The notes: generated from the sequence alone by a model not told the origin. Shown: positions 9,082-18,938, counted from the first letter of the stretch. The stretch is 64,000 nucleotides of DNA from Rahnella ecdela (GCF_019049625.1 NZ_JAFMOY010000124.1:62001-126000); one strand, 5' to 3'. A program made the numbers and translations.

Positions 9082-10761
9082 ATGACGCAAGGTGCGATTG
9101 CTCTTGGTCTTGATTTTGGCAGCGATTCTGTCCGGGCACTGGCTGTGGATTGTCAGACCGGGGCGGAGATGGAAACGGACGTGGTTTATTACCCGCGCTG
9201 GAATGAAGGCCGTTACTGTGACGCGGCAATAAACCAGTTCCGCCACCATCCGCTCGACTATATAGAAGCGATGGAGCAGGCAATTAAAAATGTCGTGCAA
9301 CGTCTGGGCACTGAACGGGCGGCGCGCGTGGTGGGTATCGGTGTCGATTCCACCGGTTCTACGCCAGCCCCGGTAGATAAAGAAGGCAATATTCTGGCAC
9401 TGAATCCGGAGTTTGCCGAAAACCCGAACGCCATGTTCGTGTTATGGAAAGATCACACGGCGATTGAAGAAGCCGAAGAAATTAATCGCCTGTGCCGCAG
9501 CGGTGATTTCCCCGACTATTCCCGCTATATCGGCGGTGTTTATTCCTCAGAATGGTTCTGGGCAAAAATCCTGCATGTTTCCCGTGCCGATGAATTCGTG
9601 AAAAAAGCCGCTGCTTCCTGGGTCGAACTGTGCGACTGGGTGCCCGCCCTGCTTTCCGGCACCACGGCACCAGACAAAGTCATGCGCGGACGTTGCAGCG
9701 CCGGACACAAAATGCTCTGGCACCCTTCGTGGGGCGGTCTGCCTCCTGAAGATTTCTTTGCCGCACTCGATCCGCTGCTGGTCGAACACCTCCCGTATCC
9801 GCTGTTCACCGATACTGTAACCGCTGAACAGCCTGTCGGCACGCTGACGCAGGAATGGGCACAACGCCTCGGCCTGCCTGCTTCCGTCGTGCTTTCCGGC
9901 GGCGCATTCGACTGCCATATGGGCGCGGTCGGCGCAGGCGCACAGCCTTATACGCTGGTGAAAGTCATCGGCACGTCGACCTGCGACATTCTGATTGCCG
10001 ACAAAGAACGCGTGAACGACCGCGCCATTGCCGGGATCTGCGGTCAGGTCGAAGGCAGCGTGGTGCCGGACATGATCGGGATGGAAGCCGGACAATCCGC
10101 TTTCGGCGATATGTACGCCTGGTTCAGCCGCCTGCTGAGCTGGCCGCTGATTCAGGCCGCCAAAGCGCATCCTGAGATGAAAACCCAGCTCGACAGTCTG
10201 CAAAAGAATCTGCTGAGTGATCTTACTGCAGCGTGGGCAGCTAACCCGAAACTTGATCACCTGCCGCTGGTGCTCGACTGGTTTAACGGCCGCCGTACGC
10301 CATTTGCCAATCAGCGTCTGAAAGGCGTCATCACCGATATCAATCTGGGTACGCAGGCACCGGAATTGTTCGGTGGCTTTATCGCCGCCACCGCCTTTGG
10401 CGCACGCGCCATTATGGAATGTTTCGAACAGCAGGATATTCCGGTGGAAAACGTCCTCACGCTCGGCGGTATCGCCCGTAAATCACCGGTCATCATGCAG
10501 GTTTGCGCCGACGCCATGAACCGTCCGTTGCAAATCGTCGCCTCCGATCAGTGCTGCGCGCTGGGTGCCGCGATTTTTGCCGCCGTCGCCGCCGGAGAAT
10601 TCAGCGACGTGCCTGCCGCACAGGAAAAAATGGCCTGTAGCATCGAACGCACCCTGCTGCCGGATCCGCAGCGCGTCGAGCTGTATCAGCGCCTGTACGA
10701 ACGTTATCAGCAATGGTGTGCCACCACTGAACCGCTGTTTGCAGCGAAACCGGCGCATTAG
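9082..10761 (+). CDS. araB: Ribulokinase AraB
   Basis: Phosphorylates L-ribulose to L-ribulose 5-phosphate with ATP in the cytoplasm. The 559-residue protein belongs to the FGGY kinases: N-terminal phosphate-binding segment [12 protein letters not shown] (9-20), [15 protein letters not shown], the substrate region [25 protein letters not shown], and the C-terminal [18 protein letters not shown] with [16 protein letters not shown]. Length and motifs match E. coli AraB (566 residues). AAGGAG lies ten bases before the ATG. It is followed 51 bases later by araA; the third gene of the standard operon, araD, is missing. Confidence 0.97.
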   Translation: MTQGAIALGLDFGSDSVRALAVDCQTGAEMETDVVYYPRWNEGRYCDAAINQFRHHPLDYIEAMEQAIKNVVQRLGTERAARVVGIGVDSTGSTPAPVDKEGNILALNPEFAENPNAMFVLWKDHTAIEEAEEINRLCRSGDFPDYSRYIGGVYSSEWFWAKILHVSRADEFVKKAAASWVELCDWVPALLSGTTAPDKVMRGRCSAGHKMLWHPSWGGLPPEDFFAALDPLLVEHLPYPLFTDTVTAEQPVGTLTQEWAQRLGLPASVVLSGGAFDCHMGAVGAGAQPYTLVKVIGTSTCDILIADKERVNDRAIAGICGQVEGSVVPDMIGMEAGQSAFGDMYAWFSRLLSWPLIQAAKAHPEMKTQLDSLQKNLLSDLTAAWAANPKLDHLPLVLDWFNGRRTPFANQRLKGVITDINLGTQAPELFGGFIAATAFGARAIMECFEQQDIPVENVLTLGGIARKSPVIMQVCADAMNRPLQIVASDQCCALGAAIFAAVAAGEFSDVPAAQEKMACSIERTLLPDPQRVELYQRLYERYQQWCATTEPLFAAKPAH

Positions 10762-10812
10762 TTCCTCTTTCATAAATTGCTATTTTACCTATCCGATATT
10801 CAGGAGTTACAA

Positions 10813-12318
10813 ATGGACGCGTTTAAACATCTCGAAGTGTGGTTCGCCATTGGCAGTCAGCATCTGTACGGACCGGAAGCGTTACGTCAGGTCAAAGAGA
10901 ACGCCGAAAAGGTAGTCAACAGCCTGAACAGCGAAGCCGGCTTGCCGGTCAAACTGGTGCTTAAACCGCTGGTAACGACACCGGATGAAATCACGGCGCT
11001 GTGCCGCGACGCCAACTATGACAACGCCTGCGTGGGCATCATCACCTGGCTGCATACCTTCTCTCCGGCCAAAATGTGGATCGCAGGTTTGAGCATTCTG
11101 CATAAACCGCTGTTGCAGTTCCATACGCAGTTCAACGCTGAAATCCCGTGGGATACCATGGACATGGACTTCATGAACCTGAACCAGACCGCACACGGTG
11201 GCCGCGAGTTCGGTTTCATTGGTGCCCGTATGCGCCAGCAACACACCGTGGTCGCTGGTCACTGGCAGGACGGCGAATCACACCGCCGCATCGCCCAGTG
11301 GATGCGTGTGGCTGCCGCGAAAAACGAAAGCCAGCACCTCAAGGTGGCGCGTTTTGGCGACAACATGCGTGAAGTGGCAGTCACCGAAGGCGATAAAGTG
11401 GCGGCACAAATTCAGTTCGGCTACAGCATCAGCGCCTACGGCATCGGTGATTTAGTCAGCGTGATCAACGAAGTCAGCAAGGGCGATATCGACACGCTGG
11501 TAGAAGAATACGAAGCCACTTACCGCCTGACCGATGCGGTAAAACTCAACGGCGAACGTCGTGAAAACCTGCTGGATGCCGCCAAAATTGAACTGGGTAT
11601 GACCCGTTTCCTTGAGCAGGGTAAATTCGGCGCGTTCACCACTAACTTTGAAGATTTGCACGGCATGAAACAGCTGCCGGGGCTGGCAGTACAGCGTCTG
11701 ATGCAAAAAGGCTACGGCTTTGGCGGCGAAGGCGACTGGAAAACCGCGGCCCTGCTGCGCATCATGAAAGTGATGGCCAGCGGACTGAAAGGCGGCACGT
11801 CGTTCATGGAAGATTACACTTACCACTTCAAGCCGGGTAACGATCTGGTGGTCGGTTCACACATGCTGGAAGTGTGCCCGTCGATTGCTAAAGAAGATAA
11901 ACCGCTGCTGGATGCGCAATACCTGGGCATAGGTGGCAAAGCGGATCCGGCGCGCCTGATTTTCTCCACTCCGGCAGGCCCGGCGGTTAACGCCAGCGTT
12001 ATCGACATGGGTGACCGGTTCCGTTTGCTGGTCAATCTGGTGGATACCGTCGAGCAGCCGCATCCGCTGCCAAAACTGCCGGTCGCCCGCGCTATCTGGA
12101 AAGCCCAGCCGTCACTGGCAACAGCGGCAGAAGCCTGGATCCTCGGCGGCGGCGCGCACCACACCGTGTTCTCACAGGCACTGGATGTTGACGCGTTGCG
12201 GTTGTATGCAGAGTTTTCCGGCATTGAACTACTGGTGATCGATAACGATACGACGCTGCCGGACTTTAAGAATCAGATCCGGTGGAATGAGGTGTATTAC
12301 AAACTTTGTAGTCGCTGA
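10813..12318 (+). CDS. araA: L-arabinose isomerase AraA
   Basis: Interconverts L-arabinose and L-ribulose, the first step of arabinose catabolism; a Mn-dependent cytoplasmic enzyme. The 501-residue product matches E. coli AraA (500 residues): [15 protein letters not shown] at the start, [52 protein letters not shown] and the metal-site His region [20 protein letters not shown]. The ATG at 10813 has CAGGAG upstream; an in-frame ATG at 10777 would add 12 non-family residues. It is the second and last gene of araBA; a strong intrinsic terminator follows at 12428. Confidence 0.97.
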   Translation: MDAFKHLEVWFAIGSQHLYGPEALRQVKENAEKVVNSLNSEAGLPVKLVLKPLVTTPDEITALCRDANYDNACVGIITWLHTFSPAKMWIAGLSILHKPLLQFHTQFNAEIPWDTMDMDFMNLNQTAHGGREFGFIGARMRQQHTVVAGHWQDGESHRRIAQWMRVAAAKNESQHLKVARFGDNMREVAVTEGDKVAAQIQFGYSISAYGIGDLVSVINEVSKGDIDTLVEEYEATYRLTDAVKLNGERRENLLDAAKIELGMTRFLEQGKFGAFTTNFEDLHGMKQLPGLAVQRLMQKGYGFGGEGDWKTAALLRIMKVMASGLKGGTSFMEDYTYHFKPGNDLVVGSHMLEVCPSIAKEDKPLLDAQYLGIGGKADPARLIFSTPAGPAVNASVIDMGDRFRLLVNLVDTVEQPHPLPKLPVARAIWKAQPSLATAAEAWILGGGAHHTVFSQALDVDALRLYAEFSGIELLVIDNDTTLPDFKNQIRWNEVYYKLCSR

Positions 12319-12427
12319 TTAGTTTGCAGGAGGCCGCTGCAAATGGCGGCTTACAATGCTAAAGCAGATTGAAATCATTTCGGTTTCTTGCGTGCGGTGG
12401 TCACTTAACGCACTGCGTAGAAACCGC

Positions 12428-12458
12428 CCAAAAGGGGAAAGTGCTTTTCCCCTTTTGG
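12428..12458 (+). terminator. Intrinsic terminator after araA
   Basis: CCAAAAGGGGAAA (12428-12440) pairs with TTTCCCCTTTTGG (12446-12458) over a 5-base loop. The long perfect stem lies about 110 bases after the araA stop and just before repeat copy C. Only a short T-run exists, inside the descending arm. Confidence 0.7.
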
Positions 12459-12464
12459 ATTTCC

Positions 12465-13063
12465 CCACGCTTTTTCAACACGCGCTCCGCTCGCTGGCTA
12501 CGTTTCAGAAACAACAGCGACAGGCTGGAAATCTTGCCGCTGCGCGGTACCTTCATGTCGGGATTGCAGCCTCAGGTCTGCAACCTCTCATTCAGCAAGC
12601 TTTCTGAACCGCCCGCACCCTCTTAAATTCAAAGGCAAAATGTCTTTTATCTTTTAGAAAAGTTGATTGGCGTGCTCAAAAATGGCACCGAATGAAGGGT
12701 TCGAGACCAAAGGCTCGACACCTGAAATTCGGAAATCGCGAAGCGATGACATTTTGCGCCACTCACTATTGCACAGGAACATGTCCGTCATACCCGCGAC
12801 AGCGCGCAGTGAAAAAAGCGCGGAGTCCAGAGGCCCGCGCGTTACCGGGTCTCTGGTCGGTGTGGGCCGATGCCCACGACCTTGACCTTGAGGCCAGTTT
12901 GGGTGGCAACCCAAGGTCTTATCGGTGTGGGCCGATGCCCACGACCTTGACCTCAAGGCCAGTTTGGGTGGCAACCCAAGGTCTTATCGGTGTGGGCCGA
13001 CGCCCACGACCTTGACCTTGACCTTGACCTTGAGGCCAGTTTGGGTGGCAACCCAAGGTTTTG
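12465..13063 (+). repeat. Composite palindromic intergenic repeat, copy C, with tandemly triplicated end
   Basis: The longest member of the family, in the araA to ABC-importer gap. Modules in order: left arm CGCTGGCTACGTTTCAGAAA; hairpin GATTGCAG with loop CCTCAGGT (12562-12585, one A-C mismatch); central TTGATTGGCGTGCTCAAAAA; hairpin TCGAG/CTCGA (about 12710-12720) with loop ACCAAAGG; hairpin ATCGC-GAA-GCGAT (12735-12747); hairpin 12827-12856 with loop CGCGTTAC. Then comes a 65-bp unit (GTGGGC hairpin, CCTTGA repeats, TTTGGGTGGCAACCCAAGG hairpin) present three times from 12858, 12923 and 12988. The third unit has two extra CCTTGA hexamers. Confidence 0.85.
12858..13063 (+). repeat. Three tandem copies of the 65-bp repeat end module
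   Basis: Units begin CGGTGTGGGCCGA at 12858, 12923 and 12988 and end with the hairpin TTGGGT-GGCA-ACCCAA. Units one and two are exactly 65 bp; unit three is longer because the CCTTGA hexamer is repeated four times. The units abut directly with no spacers. Confidence 0.9.
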
Positions 13064-13133
13064 TCATTCATCCGTCACATTCCCCCTTTACGCTCACCAG
13101 CACAATTAAATCCCAAAGAGGATAGTACCAACC

Positions 13134-13883
13134 ATGATCATTCCAGCTCATCACGGCGGGAATGCGCCTGCGCGCATGTCTTCTCTTCCCGCCATCGCCA
13201 TTCATCAGGTGTCCCATTTTTTTGGGAGCAACCCGGTACTCAATCACGTCAATTTATCCGTGCCGGAAGGCACTATCCTCGCCCTGCTTGGCCCTTCGGG
13301 CTGCGGGAAAAGTACGCTGCTGAAAATGCTGGCGGGTTTACTGCATCCCGCATCGGGGCAGATCAGTTTCGACGGCGAAATTGTTGCCAGCGGAAAACAC
13401 AGCGTGCCGCCGGAAAAACGCAACCTCGGCATGGCGTTTCAGGATTACGCGCTGTGGCCGCACATGTCTGTACGCCAGAATGTCGCGTTTCCGTTACAGA
13501 TGCGCGGAATTCGTGGCGCGGCGCAACAGGAAAAAGTGATGGCCGCGCTGGAACGCGTCGGGCTGGCGGATTTTGTCTCACGCCGCCCTTCTGAGCTTTC
13601 CGGCGGTCAGCAACAGCGTGTGGCACTGGCCCGCGCCATTGTGGCTGAGCCACGCATTTTGCTGTTCGATGAACCGCTGTCGAATCTTGATCGCGACCTG
13701 CGTGAAAGTCTGTGCGAAGAAATGGCCACACTGTTGCGCCAGCTCGGCACGACGGCGGTGTACGTCACCCACGATCAGCATGAAGCCCGCGCCCTCGCTC
13801 ACCGCATCGCGCGCATGGACAAAGGTGCGATCGCCAGCATTGACCCGATTGACCCTTCCGTTGTTTCACCTTTTGTTGCTTAA
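13134..13883 (+). CDS. ABC transporter ATP-binding protein, ferric iron/phosphonate class
   Basis: Cytoplasmic ATPase expected to power the importer encoded by the next two genes. The 249-residue protein has a complete ABC domain: Walker A GPSGCGKST (53-61), Q-loop MAFQDYALWPHMSV, signature LSGGQQQRVALARA, Walker B ILLFDEPLSNLDRD and switch His in VTHDQHEARALA. It ends about 30 residues after the ABC domain; FbpC/PotA-type ATPases are usually 340-370 residues with a C-terminal TOBE domain, so the regulatory tail is absent. The ATG at 13134 has GAGGA about 12 bases upstream, a rather long spacing. The gene order ATPase, binding protein, permease is unusual for the class, which normally starts with the binding protein. 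Confidence 0.88.
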   Translation: MIIPAHHGGNAPARMSSLPAIAIHQVSHFFGSNPVLNHVNLSVPEGTILALLGPSGCGKSTLLKMLAGLLHPASGQISFDGEIVASGKHSVPPEKRNLGMAFQDYALWPHMSVRQNVAFPLQMRGIRGAAQQEKVMAALERVGLADFVSRRPSELSGGQQQRVALARAIVAEPRILLFDEPLSNLDRDLRESLCEEMATLLRQLGTTAVYVTHDQHEARALAHRIARMDKGAIASIDPIDPSVVSPFVA

Positions 13884-13894
13884 CCTTTGATGGA

Positions 13895-14902
13895 ATGAAA
13901 ATGATGAACCGCACACACAACACAAAGACAAATACGTTTTCCCGTACCAAAACAGGCGTAATGACAGCAATGACTCTTTCTCTCGCAATGGCAGCGGGCA
14001 GCGCACAGGCGCTGACGCTGTACACCGCCGGGCCGGGCTCACTGGCAAAAAAACTGGCTGCAGGCTATGAAAAACAAACCGGCGTAAAAGTCGATGTGTT
14101 CCAGGCCACCACCGGCAAAGTGATGGCGCGCCTGGAAGCCGAACAGGCCAATCCGCGTGCCGACGTTTTAATCTCCGCATCCTGGGATACTGCCACCGAT
14201 CTCGAGCAACGCGGCTGGTTGCTGGAATACCAGAGCCCGAATGCTGAGCAGGTACCGGCACAATTCAAAACCCCGTATTACGTCGCACAGGGTATTTCTG
14301 CGCTGGGAATCGTGTGGAACACCAAAAGCGGCACCACCGAACCGAAAGACTGGGGCGATTTAGCCAAACCGGAATTCAAAGACAAAGTCACCACGCCGGA
14401 TCCTTCACTTTCCGGTGCTTCGTTAGATTTGCTGATCGGATTACAAAATGCCCATGCACAGCAGGCCTGGAAGCTGTTTGAGGATCTGAAAGCCAACGGC
14501 ATGATTATCGCTGGCCCTAACGCTCAGGCGCTGACGCCGGTATTGCAGGGCGCGAAAGCCGCCGTATTCGGTGCGGTGGACTACGTTTCTTATGGCAGTG
14601 TGCAGGACGGTGAATCGGTTAAAGTGATTTTCCCGAGCAGCGGTACGGTGATTGCGCCGCGCCCGATGATGATCCTCAAATCCAGCCAGCAGCAGAAAGA
14701 AGCCAAAGCGTTTATTGATTATGCGCTGTCACCCGAGGGTCAGAAACTGGTCGCCGATGCGTGGCTGATGCCAGCCCGTGCGGATATCGACGCCAGACGT
14801 CCGCTGTTCAAATCTCTGAAATTACTGCCGGAAGCGTCACAGGCTTCAGCATCGCGCAAAGACGTCCTCGACCGCTTTGCGAAGCTGTTCGGCCAGCAAT
14901 AA
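13895..14902 (+). CDS. Periplasmic substrate-binding protein of the ABC importer
   Basis: Predicted solute receptor, 335 residues, with a Sec signal peptide whose hydrophobic core is VMTAMTLSLAMAAGSAQA (about 22-39). The mature protein begins LTLYTAGPGSLAKKLAAGYE and has the class-II fold pattern of the ferric-iron/2-aminoethylphosphonate/AfuA group: QANPRADVLISA, LAKPEFKDKVTTPDPS, and a C-terminal LSPEGQKLVADAWLMPARAD. A Tyr pair typical of FbpA-type Fe(III) binders is not evident at the expected place (VDYVSYGS is nearest), so the ligand may be a phosphorylated organic compound rather than iron. Starts at 13895, 13901 and 13904 are all possible; the later ones have better spacing from TGGAA. 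Confidence 0.85.
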   Translation: MKMMNRTHNTKTNTFSRTKTGVMTAMTLSLAMAAGSAQALTLYTAGPGSLAKKLAAGYEKQTGVKVDVFQATTGKVMARLEAEQANPRADVLISASWDTATDLEQRGWLLEYQSPNAEQVPAQFKTPYYVAQGISALGIVWNTKSGTTEPKDWGDLAKPEFKDKVTTPDPSLSGASLDLLIGLQNAHAQQAWKLFEDLKANGMIIAGPNAQALTPVLQGAKAAVFGAVDYVSYGSVQDGESVKVIFPSSGTVIAPRPMMILKSSQQQKEAKAFIDYALSPEGQKLVADAWLMPARADIDARRPLFKSLKLLPEASQASASRKDVLDRFAKLFGQQ

Positions 14903-14950
14903 TCCCTTCACGGGCTGTTGATAAAACAGCCCGCTTCTGAGATGTGAACA

Positions 14951-16609
14951 ATGAATAGAAACGCTTTTTTACCGGGCGTGACGGGCATTGCGCTGCTGTT
15001 ACTGGTCGCAGTGCCGGTGGCGTTTGTCGCTTTGCAGGCGGTTTTTCCGCATCTGGATACCGGCAGCTATTCGGCTCCGTTCAGCGCATTTACCCGCGTG
15101 TTTGCCGAACCCTCACTGCGGGAACTGTTTGCCACTACGCTGAAGGTCGGACTGGGCGTGGCATTATGCAGCGCCCTGATCGGTGTGCCGCTGGGCGCTT
15201 TACGCGGATTATTCGCCCTGCCCGGCGCGGCCTTGTGGGACGTGGTATTCCTGATCCCCTTTTTATTGCCGCCTTATATCGCCGCGCTGGCGTGGATGCT
15301 CGCATTACAAACTAACGGTTACATTCAGCAGTTGCTGCCATGGTTGCATCTGAATGATTTTCTGTTTTCACTGCCGGGAATGGTGGTGGTGATGACGCTC
15401 AACGTTTTTCCGGTAGTTTATTTCGCCGTCTCGCGCAGCATGGCCGCCAGCGGCAGCCGTCTGGCAGATGTGGCGCGTATTCATGGCGCGGGTCCGTGGC
15501 GGGCGTTTATCCGCATCACGTTGCCAATGGCGTTACCGGCCATTGCCTCCAGCCTGCTGCTGGCGTTTACTCTGTCGATTGAAGAGTACGGCGTGCCCGG
15601 CGCGTTAGGGTCGCGCAGCGGTATTCTGATGGTGACCACGGGTATAGAGCAACGTCTGGCCGACTGGCCGATTGATATGCCGGGTGCCGCTGTGCTTTCC
15701 CTGCTGCTGGTGGCTATCGCATTGTGCGCCTACAGCCTGCAGCGTGCGGTGCTGGCCGGAAAAAACGTCGAAAGCATGACCGGTAAACCAGCGGATGTGA
15801 CACAAAAATCACTGGCGGGCTGGACGTTGCCGGTGCTGGCGCTGTTTACCTTCGTGGCGCTGATTGCCGTCGCGCTGCCGGTTGTCTCAACGCTTGCGAC
15901 GGCATTTTCCGGCACGCTATCCGGCGGGCTGTCACTTTCCAATCTGACATTCCGCCATTTCGGTAATCTGTTTGCCGCGCACGGCGACGCGCTCAGTGCG
16001 CTGTCGACCAGTCTCAGTCTGGCGCTGGGGACGGCGCTGATCGCCGGTGCGACGGGCTTTCTGGCCTCATGGCTGGTGGTGGCGCGCAAAATTCGCGGTG
16101 CGGCGATCATCGACGGACTTTCGCTGTTTCCGGCGGCGCTGCCTGGCATTGTGGTGGGCGTCGGGCTGATCCTGGCCTGGAACCGCAGTTTCTGGCCGGT
16201 CACGCCATATAACACCTGGGGGATCCTGCTGCTGTCGTACTGCTGTTTACTGCTGCCGTATCCGGTGCGTTATGTCAGCGCGGCGTTAAAGCAGATTGGC
16301 GGAAATCTCGATGCAGCGGCACGGGTGCACGGTGCGACCGCCTCGCAGACGCTGCGGTTGATCCTGCTGCCGCTGGTGTTGCCGAGTTTGCTGGCGTCAA
16401 TGATGATGGTATTCGCGGTCGCGTCGCGTGAGCTGGTGACGTCGTTATTGTTGTCACCGGCAGGCGTGCAGACCGTTTCCGTTTATGTCTGGCGGCAGTT
16501 TGAACAAGGTTCGGTGGGGGACGGAATGGCAATGGCGTCCATTGCGGTGCTGCTGAGCCTGACGCTGATGTTATTCGCATTCAGGCTACAGCAGCGCCAG
16601 ACCGCTTAG
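14951..16609 (+). CDS. ABC transporter permease, fused two-domain FbpB type
   Basis: Inner-membrane permease of 552 residues with two homologous BPD_transp_1 domains of about six helices each. Each half carries an EAA loop: ADVARIHGAGPWRAFIRITLP in the first and AARVHGATASQTLRLILLP in the second. Such fused permeases are typical of ferric iron (FbpB, SfuB) and aminoethylphosphonate importers, which agrees with the two upstream genes. The start at 14951 has GAGATG upstream. The 3' end overlaps the end of the convergent MFS gene by four bases, so no terminator separates them. Confidence 0.88.
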   Translation: MNRNAFLPGVTGIALLLLVAVPVAFVALQAVFPHLDTGSYSAPFSAFTRVFAEPSLRELFATTLKVGLGVALCSALIGVPLGALRGLFALPGAALWDVVFLIPFLLPPYIAALAWMLALQTNGYIQQLLPWLHLNDFLFSLPGMVVVMTLNVFPVVYFAVSRSMAASGSRLADVARIHGAGPWRAFIRITLPMALPAIASSLLLAFTLSIEEYGVPGALGSRSGILMVTTGIEQRLADWPIDMPGAAVLSLLLVAIALCAYSLQRAVLAGKNVESMTGKPADVTQKSLAGWTLPVLALFTFVALIAVALPVVSTLATAFSGTLSGGLSLSNLTFRHFGNLFAAHGDALSALSTSLSLALGTALIAGATGFLASWLVVARKIRGAAIIDGLSLFPAALPGIVVGVGLILAWNRSFWPVTPYNTWGILLLSYCCLLLPYPVRYVSAALKQIGGNLDAAARVHGATASQTLRLILLPLVLPSLLASMMMVFAVASRELVTSLLLSPAGVQTVSVYVWRQFEQGSVGDGMAMASIAVLLSLTLMLFAFRLQQRQTA

Positions 16610-18102
16610 CTTTCACGCTGCGCTTCGCGGTGCGGGCGGTCGCCGGACGGGATAAGTAAACCGGCAGCGACCGCCAGAACTGAAATCACAGCAGACACCA
16701 CAAACACCCAATGCAGCGAGGCGGCAACGCTTTCGGTCAGCAGATTCAGCTGACCGCTGTCCATCGCGCTGCGGGTGGCTTTTTCCATTAACTGCTGGAC
16801 AGGATCGTTGACCTGGGGCAACCGGTATTCCAGATTAAGATTCAGCGTCGCGCCCAGTACTGCCGTACCAATGGCCGAACCGAGCATGCGCGTGAACAAC
16901 GTCGAAGCAGTGGCAATTCCGCGGATCGCCGGTTCAGCACTGTTTTGCACGGAGACGATAAACGTGGTGTTAGAAAGCCCCATTCCTGCCCCGACCGAAA
17001 ACGCTGCAATGCGTGCCATCCATAATCCCGAAGACGGCGAAAGCAGTAACAGCGCCAGACTTCCGCCCACCAATAGTAAACCGCCCGTCACCGCCGTGGC
17101 GCGATAAGACGTTGCCTGCATCATGCGGCTGCTGAACATGCTCGCCAGCGGCCAGCCAATGGACATCAGCGCCAGCGTGGTGCCCGCTTCCAGCGGCGTT
17201 CCGCCCAGAACGCCCTGCACGTAGGTCGGCAGAAACGCGCTGATCCCCATCATGGTCGCGCCGATAATCAGCCCGCCGACACTACCTGCAATAATCACTT
17301 TGCTGTCCCACAGCGCCAGCGGGAATAAAGGTTCAGGCGTTTTACGCTCCTGACGTACCAGCAACCCGCCGCAAAGAACCGCGAACGCCAGCAACGCCAG
17401 CGCCCAGTACCCCAGCGCTTCGGCCTGTAACAACGCCAGTAATAACGCAGCGACTGACAGCGTGAGATACGCGGTTCCGGCCAGATCCAGCTGATGCTGT
17501 TTACGCTGACCGTCCGGCGGCAGGTATTTGATAAGGATCGCCATCGCCACCAGACCGATTGGCACATTCACCCAGAACACCACCGCCCACGGAAAATGCG
17601 AAACAATAAACGCCCCCATCAGCGGCCCGACAATGGCCGAAACACCCCACACGCTGGACAAATAGCCCTGCGCTTTCGCCCTTTCCTGCGGCCCGTAAAC
17701 ATTAGCAATCAGCGTGGTAGCAATCGGCGTGATGGCGCCCGCACCCAGCCCCTGTAATGCACGAAAACCAATCATCCAGCCGAGGGATGGCGCAAAACCG
17801 CACAGGACAGAACCTATCAGAAACAGCGTGGTGCCGATGAAAAACATTTTCCGGCAACCGTATAAATCTGCCAGCCGCCCGTAAATCGGTACGGTGATGG
17901 CCTGCGTTAACAGATAGACGGCGAATACCCAGCCGAGCAGCGAGAAACCGCCGAGATCGCCAATGATGGTCGGCATCGCGGTCGCAACAATCGTCACTTC
18001 CACGGCAGCCATAAACATCGACAACATGCAGGCAGTCAGGATCAGCGGACGATGAGAGGGTTTTACAGCAGATGTGTTTACAGCAGAATGTTTGACGGTC
18101 AT
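16606..18102 (-). CDS. MFS multidrug exporter, DHA2 (14-TMS) family
   Basis: Predicted proton-coupled drug exporter in the inner membrane, 498 residues and about 14 hydrophobic segments. Family motifs: motif D1-like MAAVEVTIVATAMPTIIGDL near residue 35, motif A YGRLADLYGCRKMF, and motif C WGVSAIVGPLMGAFI (antiporter motif GPxxGG-like). This places it with EmrB/QacA/MDR exporters; the substrate is unknown. No periplasmic adaptor gene is next to it. AGGGAAC precedes the ATG at 18102. A terminator of the upstream bioD2-like gene at 18186-18220 indicates that it has its own promoter. Confidence 0.85.
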   Translation of the reverse strand: MTVKHSAVNTSAVKPSHRPLILTACMLSMFMAAVEVTIVATAMPTIIGDLGGFSLLGWVFAVYLLTQAITVPIYGRLADLYGCRKMFFIGTTLFLIGSVLCGFAPSLGWMIGFRALQGLGAGAITPIATTLIANVYGPQERAKAQGYLSSVWGVSAIVGPLMGAFIVSHFPWAVVFWVNVPIGLVAMAILIKYLPPDGQRKQHQLDLAGTAYLTLSVAALLLALLQAEALGYWALALLAFAVLCGGLLVRQERKTPEPLFPLALWDSKVIIAGSVGGLIIGATMMGISAFLPTYVQGVLGGTPLEAGTTLALMSIGWPLASMFSSRMMQATSYRATAVTGGLLLVGGSLALLLLSPSSGLWMARIAAFSVGAGMGLSNTTFIVSVQNSAEPAIRGIATASTLFTRMLGSAIGTAVLGATLNLNLEYRLPQVNDPVQQLMEKATRSAMDSGQLNLLTESVAASLHWVFVVSAVISVLAVAAGLLIPSGDRPHREAQRES

Positions 18103-18185
18103 GTTCCCTGTTTTCTTTATAATTGATTTTTAAGTACGAGAAATGTTTTGATGCGCCAGCTCAGGCAGATGGCTAATTATAGGCA

Positions 18186-18220
18186 TAAAAAAGGCTCTGA
18201 GTTTTTGCACTCAGAGCCTC
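18186..18220 (-). terminator. Intrinsic terminator of the bioD2-like gene
   Basis: On the minus strand AGGCTCTGAGT (18219-18209) pairs perfectly with ACTCAGAGCCT (18202-18192), followed by a run of six T. This is a textbook rho-independent terminator located 30 bases after the bioD2-like stop. Confidence 0.92.
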
Positions 18221-18251
18221 AACATGAAGAAATAAGGTGACAACGTCACCG

Positions 18252-18938
18252 TCAGGCTTTAGTCGGCGCCTTAAGATTGAAGCTGGAAAGGTCGATAAAC
18301 TTTGCCATATCGCGGCTTTCTGCACGCGGCAGATAAGGAATTTCGCCAAGCATTGGCGCCGAAATATTGGCACTGATCGCTTCGATAGTTTCCTGATAAT
18401 GAGCAAGGCACGGATTAATGCGATTCGCCACCCAACCCAGCAACGGCAAACCATCTGCAATAATCGCCTGCGCCGTTAATAACGCATGGCTGACACAACC
18501 TTCCTGAATACCGACCACTAATACCACCGGCATATTTTGCTGGCGTACCCATTCAGAATAATAAAGATGGGGAGTAATCAAAGTTCTCCAGCCATCACAA
18601 CCTTCAACAACCACTGAATCAGCCTCTTCACGCATGAAATTAAGGCCGTTAGTCATTATTTCAAAAACATTTTCGGGTATCTGGCTGGCATAAATATCTT
18701 CATCCGCCAACGCCAGAGGGGTTATTTTATTAAAAGGATAAGAAATAGAAGATGACTGCTGGAGAGTTACCGCATCTTTATTTCGAACCCCGTCGGCCAA
18801 CTCCTGGCTGCCTGTTGCAATAGGTTTATAGCCTAAAACGCAGCGATCCTGCGCAGCTAAAGCCTGAAGCAAGGCACGTGTGACAATGGTTTTACCTACA
18901 CGGGCATCCGTACCCGTGACGAAAAAATGCGTTAACAT
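18252..18938 (-). CDS. ynfK: Dethiobiotin synthetase paralogue (BioD2/YnfK type)
   Basis: ATP-dependent carboxylase-fold protein of the dethiobiotin synthetase family, 228 residues. P-loop GTDARVGKT lies at 9-17, followed by GYKPIATGSQE and VVVEGCDGWRTLI (the family VEGAGG motif, here with CDG). It is next to mlc in the same order as E. coli ynfK-mlc, which supports the assignment. Whether the paralogue makes dethiobiotin is not shown; the main BioD is normally in the bio operon. I chose the ATG at 18938 with CGGAG upstream; a 24-residue in-frame extension lacks family resemblance. Alternative: a paralogue with another substrate, since the substrate-binding segment deviates. Confidence 0.85.
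   Translation of the reverse strand: MLTHFFVTGTDARVGKTIVTRALLQALAAQDRCVLGYKPIATGSQELADGVRNKDAVTLQQSSSISYPFNKITPLALADEDIYASQIPENVFEIMTNGLNFMREEADSVVVEGCDGWRTLITPHLYYSEWVRQQNMPVVLVVGIQEGCVSHALLTAQAIIADGLPLLGWVANRINPCLAHYQETIEAISANISAPMLGEIPYLPRAESRDMAKFIDLSSFNLKAPTKA

Noticed and set aside
9547-10260. Long minus-strand frame antisense to araB
   Set aside because: A shadow of the GC-rich araB codons; no ribosome-binding site or domain resemblance.
12858-13063. Regular direct repeats that could suggest a CRISPR array
   Set aside because: Units are 65 bp, contiguous and without unique spacers; no cas genes. They are the duplicated end of the intergenic element.
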